Assembly: GCA_018056165.1 (NCBI GenBank)
Contig: JAGPGD010000001.1
Span: 1-64,000 of the forward strand
From: Paludibacteraceae bacterium
Lineage (GTDB): Bacteria > Bacteroidota > Bacteroidia > Bacteroidales > Paludibacteraceae
Direction of reading: 5' to 3'
DNA length: 64,000 nucleotides
Shown: piece after piece, positions 59,386 through 64,000 of the stretch
How the letters are laid out: each line of letters starts with the position of its first letter
Position numbering within the stretch: position 1 is the first letter of the stretch
The notes under the pieces: generated by a model
What the model was told of the DNA's origin: nothing
The model's input: the letters and a program-made list of their open reading frames with translations, nothing else
Databases searched by the model: none
Position numbers and translations under genes: made by a program

Positions 59386-59508
59386 GGGATATTAAATAAT
59401 ACCTCACTAAAGTAATATGTCTAAATCAAAGTTGTTAAAAATGCAATTTAGGAAACATTAAAAGGCCAAAAAAATCAATTTTTCAACTTTTGCTTCCAAG
59501 AACTATGC

Positions 59509-60219
59509 CCTCCAGCCATACAAATACAACGGCAAGGAGTTTGTTGAGATGCATGGTTACGACACGTACGATTACGGAGCACGAGGAATGTATTCTGCCC
59601 TTATGCGCTTCACCACCCCTGATCCGCTGGCAGAAAAATACTATTCCATCAGTCCGTATGCGTATTGTGGGAATAATCCGATAAGGTTTGTAGATATTGA
59701 TGGGAAAAAGATTCTTTATGCAGCTAACGCTTCAAAAGAATTTAAAAAGAATTTTGCTCAAGCAGTGCAATATTTAAATAAACATAAAGTTGCTGGAATG
59801 CTTTACCAATTAGAAAAATCTGAAAGTATATACTCTCTATAACTGAAACAAATGGAGGAAGTTTTTATAATTCTGGAACAAATACTATTAATTGGGATCC
59901 AACGAAAGGCCTTTTAACAAATGAAGGTCATGAACTTTCTCCAACAACTGTTTTAAATCATGAAATTGATCATGCTTTGCAAGATGATATAAGTCCTGAA
60001 CAACAAGAAAAGGATAGAAAAACACCAGATGCTCAATATGGAAATAAAGAAGAAAAACGTGTAATTGAAGGTTCAGAACAAGAAACAGCAAAAAAACTTG
60101 GTGAAATTAAGGAGAAAGAAGTTACACGTAAAGATCATGGAGGCACATTATATCAAACCATTAAGTCCAACTTCAATTCAATGGAAAAATCCAATCGTTG
60201 TAAAACCCAAAAAAGATGA
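59509..60219 (+). pseudogene. Orphan Rhs C-terminal tip 4, M91-like zinc peptidase, frameshifted
   Basis: Rhs core sequence starts at about 59509 (LQPYKYNGKEF) and ends near VDIDGKKILYAANAS. The frame stops at 59842. The following sequence, in another frame, reads TNTINWDPTKGLLTNEGHE, then TTVLNHEIDHALQDD (HExxH), to TGA at 60217-60219. One frameshift near 59835-59842 separates the parts. The DPTKG...NHEIDHAL pattern resembles M91 effector peptidases. The stop overlaps the immunity start (ATGA). Confidence 0.68.
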
Positions 60220-60635
60220 AAAAAATAATTAGTATATTAGTATTTTCAATAATTTTCGTTTTCAGCTCTTGCCAAAATTGTAAAAATAGAGTTGACGATA
60301 TTAATAAAATTGATAAAATTCAGATTAAATCGGTTGATTTTTCTATAATGACTATTATATCAGTAGAATGCGATAAATTTGAAGAATATTTTGAAAATTA
60401 TCAAACAGTTTCTATAGTTAGTCCAAATATTATCAGAGAATTATTAACTTTTATAAATGAATTAGAACCAATAGATTCAACATATAGTAAAGAAATTGAT
60501 CCACGAGCAAAAATTACATTGTATTCTAAAAAAGATACAATTTCTATTTGTATGGGTAATTTAACTATGAGAATGAATAATAATATTTATAAAACTCCCA
60601 ATAAATTAATTGATTTAATTGCAATAGTCCGTTAG
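60216..60635 (+). CDS. Lipoprotein immunity candidate for tip 4
   Basis: A 139-residue protein with lipobox VFSSC (Cys19) and a small mature domain containing VDFSIMTIISVECDKFEEYF and KITLYSKKDTISICMGN. Its ATG overlaps the TGA of the toxin frame (60216-60219). The family was not recognised. The second IS4-type element begins right after its stop. Confidence 0.55.
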   Translation: MKKIISILVFSIIFVFSSCQNCKNRVDDINKIDKIQIKSVDFSIMTIISVECDKFEEYFENYQTVSIVSPNIIRELLTFINELEPIDSTYSKEIDPRAKITLYSKKDTISICMGNLTMRMNNNIYKTPNKLIDLIAIVR

Positions 60636-60648
60636 GAAAAAATTAAGA

Positions 60649-61869
60649 TTAAGCAGCTTTAATACCGAAATACAGAAGTTCATTGACAAGGTGGCGACTT
60701 TTTAGGGTTTTGGGTTTAACACCGAAAGCCTCAATAAATCGATTCAATATAAAAGCATTGTGATACAATAGTTTATAGTTGGCAATAGAGAAAGGTTGTC
60801 CTGCGTTTTTTTTATCGCTCAGGTGGATAATCTTTGCTATATTGACCGTTGTAAGTGATGCGTTGAAGTGAAAATAGAGTTTGTCCAAATCTCTTGCCTG
60901 AGAATGATTCAATCCGGTGGCCTGTTTGGCATCTCTGAAATTGAATTCCATTTGAAAACGGCAGTGATAATATGCCAAAACATCAAGAGCATTCATCCGG
61001 GTATCGGTGGAGAATATCAGACGTTGTATCGTTTTTCCGTTTTTCTCCGTTTTTCGTTCGACAACCAATAAAATGTCTGTTTTCAAAGATTTGGAGTTGA
61101 CAACGGCATAAAAAGCCTGAGTGTTGTCATTAATTTGAATTTGAGTAAAAACATTCATATCCAAATTTTCAAGGTCAATTTTTCCTGCCAGTTTGGTTGG
61201 TCTGCCTTTACCGGAGTACTCGCCCGTAAATTTATAGCGCAGGTTGGCATCGTCCCGGAGTTTGGATATTACGTGAAAACCGTTTTTCATAAGAGGTTGA
61301 ACGAATGTTATTTTCGAAAAGAATGCATCTGCAACAACGATATCGGATAATTTCTGCAGCTCTTCTTTTCTCTCAACAAGAGATAGAGCATACCAATCGA
61401 TTAAAGACATGGAAACTGTTTTCAATGTTTTTGAAGGAACACTCTGTACGGCTTCCAAATGAAAGCTTTGGTTCAAGTCGATGTCGATTAAAGCAATTTG
61501 TGCAATCTCAAGCCCCTTTTTGGAGCATTGGTCCGAGCCCGACCAAAACGAACCGAGATAAGGTGTTTTATTGCCCGATTTCTCGATATAGCTTGGGTCA
61601 AAGGAAATTGCAATTCGTTTGCCAATATGGGGAGTTATCAGTGAAGAGTTGAATGACATGAAATCGAATTTTTCTTTGAACTGATTCCGGAAACGCTGTT
61701 CGCAATGCTTGCCGTAACGACTCATTTGTTTAAAATTAATTCGGCCAGGAATAGAGAGATACAACATAAAAATTTCCAATAAAAAATCACGTCGCCATTT
61801 ATTGAGTGAAAAACCTTTCAAAGCGCTACCGACTATTGAATTAAAAGTGTTAACTTCCGTGAAAATCAT
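60649..61869 (-). CDS. IS4-family transposase, second type
   Basis: A 406-residue DDE transposase unrelated in detail to the one at 1295-2530. Catalytic residues lie in RIAISFDPSYIEKSG (D), SDIVVADAFFSK (D) and the block YHCRFQMEFNFRDAKQ, matching Y-x2-R-x3-E-x6-K. It appears intact. Terminal inverted repeats were not identified by eye in the 60636-60650 and 61870-62000 flanks, so the element boundaries remain open. It separates the tip array from a final 46-bp Rhs scrap. Confidence 0.85.
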   Translation of the reverse strand: MIFTEVNTFNSIVGSALKGFSLNKWRRDFLLEIFMLYLSIPGRINFKQMSRYGKHCEQRFRNQFKEKFDFMSFNSSLITPHIGKRIAISFDPSYIEKSGNKTPYLGSFWSGSDQCSKKGLEIAQIALIDIDLNQSFHLEAVQSVPSKTLKTVSMSLIDWYALSLVERKEELQKLSDIVVADAFFSKITFVQPLMKNGFHVISKLRDDANLRYKFTGEYSGKGRPTKLAGKIDLENLDMNVFTQIQINDNTQAFYAVVNSKSLKTDILLVVERKTEKNGKTIQRLIFSTDTRMNALDVLAYYHCRFQMEFNFRDAKQATGLNHSQARDLDKLYFHFNASLTTVNIAKIIHLSDKKNAGQPFSIANYKLLYHNAFILNRFIEAFGVKPKTLKSRHLVNELLYFGIKAA

Positions 61870-62432
61870 ATTTTATTGTAAATTAGTTAAATAATCTATA
61901 AAGATAGTGATTTTCAGGGAGTTGACCAAATAAAAATATAAATAATTAATTGATTTACAATTATTTAACTAAAAATATAACACACTATTGTAATTGAACA
62001 AATACAAAAAAATCAATAAAATGAATAACCTCGAACAAGCCTCAAGGAATTATTTTGATTAAATATGCGGTTTACCACCCTTGATCCGCTGGCAGAGAAG
62101 CACTATAATATTTTTTTTAAGAATTTCATAGGCTCATTCTTGAGAAAATGACCTTAATTTTGATAATATATTTTATCAATACAGTACGTTGTAATTCAGA
62201 TAATTATAATTCATTTTTTCTAACAACTGCTATTAGAAATTTTACTTAATGACAAATATGAAGTAACTAAAAAAATTGCTCGTAAGCATAAAAAATAAAC
62301 TTTTAGTTTTCATGCTTTGCATTGGCTGTTTTCAGTTTTTCCAGCTATCTTTGTGAACAACAGTGTTGATGTTATAAATTTTGACTTTTTGTAAGTTGGG
62401 CGTAACATTCATGGCAATTTAAGTAATTTTTG
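61870..62432. other. Gene-free gap after the second IS, with a minimal Rhs scrap
   Basis: At 62065-62110 the plus strand reads ATGCGGTTTACCACCC and on to GAGAAGCACTATAAT, encoding MRFTTLDPLAEKHYN, a fragment of the Rhs core used in the array. The remaining sequence is AT-rich with no gene. 61900-62040 includes sequence that may belong to the IS end. Confidence 0.7.
62321..62353 (+). promoter_or_regulatory. Candidate promoter for the substrate-binding lipoprotein
   Basis: ATTG at 62321-62324, a 21-nt spacer and TATCTTTG at 62346-62353 approximate the TTTG-N19-21-TAnnTTTG pattern. The start codon is 80 bp downstream. No cobalamin riboswitch box was recognised in this leader. Confidence 0.4.
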
Positions 62433-63560
62433 ATGAAAAAAATCTTGTCTTTTATATTACCGTTACTGATTTTAGTTTCCTCATGTATTTCCCGAAATTC
62501 GCATAGAACTGGCGAAACGCCACTATGTTCTTTACACCTGTGTTATGCTAAAGGTTTTTCAGTTAGCTATTTCAAAAATTTTAAAGAAGTAACGGTTTTT
62601 AATCCTTGGGCAAAAGAAGCCGTTTATCAACGATATTATTTAGTTCATGATACGTCAGTTACTGTACCAGTGAATGGTGTGAGAATTAAAATTCCTGTTC
62701 ATACATTAGCAGCTACTTCTGTTACTCATTTTGAATTTCTGCGTTTACTAAACGAAATTGATGCTGTTACAGGTGTTTGCTCTGCTAAAATTATTTACAA
62801 TTCTCAAATCAACAACAGACTTAAAAAAGGTCTTGTAGTAGATCTGGGAGATGCATTTAATATGAATCTTGAAAAAACAGTACAACTTCATGCAGATCTT
62901 GTAATGGTAAGTGGTTATAATCAGAACGATCCGTTTGCACAGCGTCTTGTTGAAATAGGCATTCCAGTAGTTTATAACAACGAATGGATGGAAAATTCCT
63001 TATTGGGACGTGCAGAATGGATAAAATTTATAGGTGCGTTTTTTGATAAAGAAAAACTCGCCGATAGTATTTTTCAAAAAATTGAACAGCAATATTTGGA
63101 AGCTTCAAACAAAGCAAAAGGAGTAAAATATCGCCCTACAATAATGTCTGGTTCTAATTTTCGAGGAACTTGGTACATGCCAGGTGGACAAAATTTTATG
63201 GCACAACTTTTTTTAGATGCTGGTGGAAATTATTTTTATGCGGGTGATACAACTAAAGGAAGTTTGCCTTTGAATTTTGAGAAAGTCCTAAAGAATTTTG
63301 CTGAAACTGACATGTGGTTAAATTGCAGTTACTGCTCTTTAGACGAATTGTTGAAAGCGGACGCAAAACATGCACTTTTTCGTCCCGTTAAATTAAAGCA
63401 GGTTTATAATTTCAATAAACGGAGGTTGTCATCAGGAGCTAATGATTTTTGGGAAAGTGGTATAGCTCATCCTGATTTGTTACTAAAAGATATAATTTCC
63501 ATTTTGCATCCGGAATTATTACCTGATTATGAATTGTTTTATACAAAAAAACTAGAATAA
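62433..63560 (+). CDS. ABC-transporter substrate-binding lipoprotein (BtuF/FecB-like)
   Basis: 375 residues from the ATG at 62433; a TTG precedes it. Lipobox LVSSC lies near the N-terminus. The two lobes are typical of class III binding proteins: AATSVTHFEFLRLLNEIDAV, VDLGDAFNMNLEKTVQLHADLVMVSG, VVYNNEWMENSLLGRAEWIKFIG and a long connecting helix (DSIFQKIEQQYLEASNKA). Family members deliver cobalamin, haem or ferric chelates to FecCD/BtuC permeases. The only such permease in the window is at 38855, about 22 kb upstream, where no binding protein is present. Confidence 0.8.
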   Translation: MKKILSFILPLLILVSSCISRNSHRTGETPLCSLHLCYAKGFSVSYFKNFKEVTVFNPWAKEAVYQRYYLVHDTSVTVPVNGVRIKIPVHTLAATSVTHFEFLRLLNEIDAVTGVCSAKIIYNSQINNRLKKGLVVDLGDAFNMNLEKTVQLHADLVMVSGYNQNDPFAQRLVEIGIPVVYNNEWMENSLLGRAEWIKFIGAFFDKEKLADSIFQKIEQQYLEASNKAKGVKYRPTIMSGSNFRGTWYMPGGQNFMAQLFLDAGGNYFYAGDTTKGSLPLNFEKVLKNFAETDMWLNCSYCSLDELLKADAKHALFRPVKLKQVYNFNKRRLSSGANDFWESGIAHPDLLLKDIISILHPELLPDYELFYTKKLE

Positions 63561-63564
63561 AACA

Positions 63565-63759
63565 TTAGAATTTTAAGCCAGAAGAAATTATTAGGTTTAA
63601 GTTATCAGGATTTAGTTGGTAGTCAGGAGCTTGGAATTCAAGAATGGTAAGGTTCTGATTGTGAGAAAAATGAGTAATTATAATTTCGCTTGACAGGTCA
63701 GTAATAAAAAAAATCTGTGTTTTCTCGATATGACTCTGTGAAATTTTAATTTTTATTAC
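63565..63759 (-). pseudogene. Possible C-terminal remnant of an unidentified gene
   Basis: A minus-strand frame of 64 codons ends at TAA (63565-63567) and is bounded upstream by TGA (63760-63762) without a start codon. It encodes EIIITHFSHNQNLTILEFQ followed by PDNLNLIISSGLKF, a plausible beta-sandwich ending. It may be a decayed lipoprotein gene or chance. The final stretch, 63763-64000, shows no gene, only a short degenerate ATTTCGTACC...AACTCGCAAG stretch reminiscent of the R2 repeat ends. Confidence 0.25.
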
Positions 63760-64000
63760 TCAGAAACACACAAAAATTTACCTAGCAAGACATAAAGATT
63801 TATTTCTTGCTCTTGTGCAGTCAAATAAAACCCTAAATAATTGAAACCGCAAAACTCATATTTCGTACCAGTATTTCGTGATGCACAAACTCGCAAGTCC
63901 TAAACTTTTTTAACACCAAACAGTTGATCAATTATTTTTATAAATCGATGTCTTTCTGTTTATTTGAGCTAAAAAATTTATTCCGCCAAATAATTTGATT

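Noticed and set aside
60640..62000. Terminal inverted repeats of the second IS4-type element
   Set aside because: I compared the flanks of the transposase gene and found no convincing pair, so no element boundaries were drawn.

Overview
The window looks like a chromosomal segment of a low-GC Bacteroidota bacterium, probably Bacteroidales-like. The evidence is lipid A and KDO genes (lpxB, kdsB), a GldF-type ABC permease, a TonB receptor with a carboxypeptidase-like regulatory domain, DUF4369, DUF4105, DUF2490 and DUF6913 family proteins, AT-rich intergenic DNA and TAnnTTTG-type -7 promoter boxes. No rRNA, tRNA or CRISPR array was recognised.

Layout. 1-2.6 kb: a truncated DNA methyltransferase, a DUF2490 barrel protein and an IS4-family element. 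2.7-21.2 kb: mostly housekeeping genes: a CXXC-less thioredoxin-fold lipoprotein, queG, a phosphohexomutase, an MFSD1-like MFS protein, clpC with a strong terminator, surE and lpxB, gldF, a large TPR protein, a Crp/Fnr regulator, a DUF4105 membrane protein and kdsB. 21.2-29 kb: dispersed repeats, an IS481 remnant and a leftward alpha-glucan operon (GH65, GH13, GH13 lipoprotein, DUF4375). 29.4-38.7 kb: a laterally acquired-looking defence module: PLD-SNF2 helicase, Eco57I-type adenine methyltransferase and a DUF3644/HEPN protein. 38.8-50.1 kb: FecCD/BtuCD-type transport genes with a TonB receptor, an aminotransferase, a LolC/E-type permease, ligA, a DUF6913 gene and dapA. 50.1-52.5 kb: a REPtron, meaning a REP-associated tyrosine transposase (RAYT) surrounded by at least seven palindromic REP copies. 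52.6-53.9 kb: rarA. 54.5-62.1 kb: an array of four orphan Rhs C-terminal tips, each followed by an exported immunity candidate, then a second IS4-type element and a last Rhs scrap. 62.4-63.6 kb: a BtuF/FecB-type lipoprotein.

Two regions deserve most attention. The first is the helicase-methyltransferase-HEPN module. It has been visited twice by HUH (Y1) transposase sequences. One is a separate gene with a nonsense codon between helicase and methyltransferase. The other lies in frame inside the methyltransferase, between motif I and the NPPY motif, and carries 24-bp tandem repeats framed by palindromes. The DUF3644 protein ends in a peptide that looks like a methyltransferase C-terminus, which suggests a cassette exchange of the specificity half. 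The second is the Rhs tip array. A nearly identical core sequence precedes four unrelated tips with peptidase-like or peptidoglycan-active-like motifs. Each tip is coupled, by gaps of 2-14 bp or an ATGA overlap, to a protein with a signal peptide or lipobox.

The dispersed palindromic repeats (GTAGAG/CTCTAC, CGTAGCC/GGCTACG and GATT/AATC hairpins) recur around these accessory regions and point to repeated HUH-transposase-linked activity. All functions are read from motifs by eye. No database search was run.
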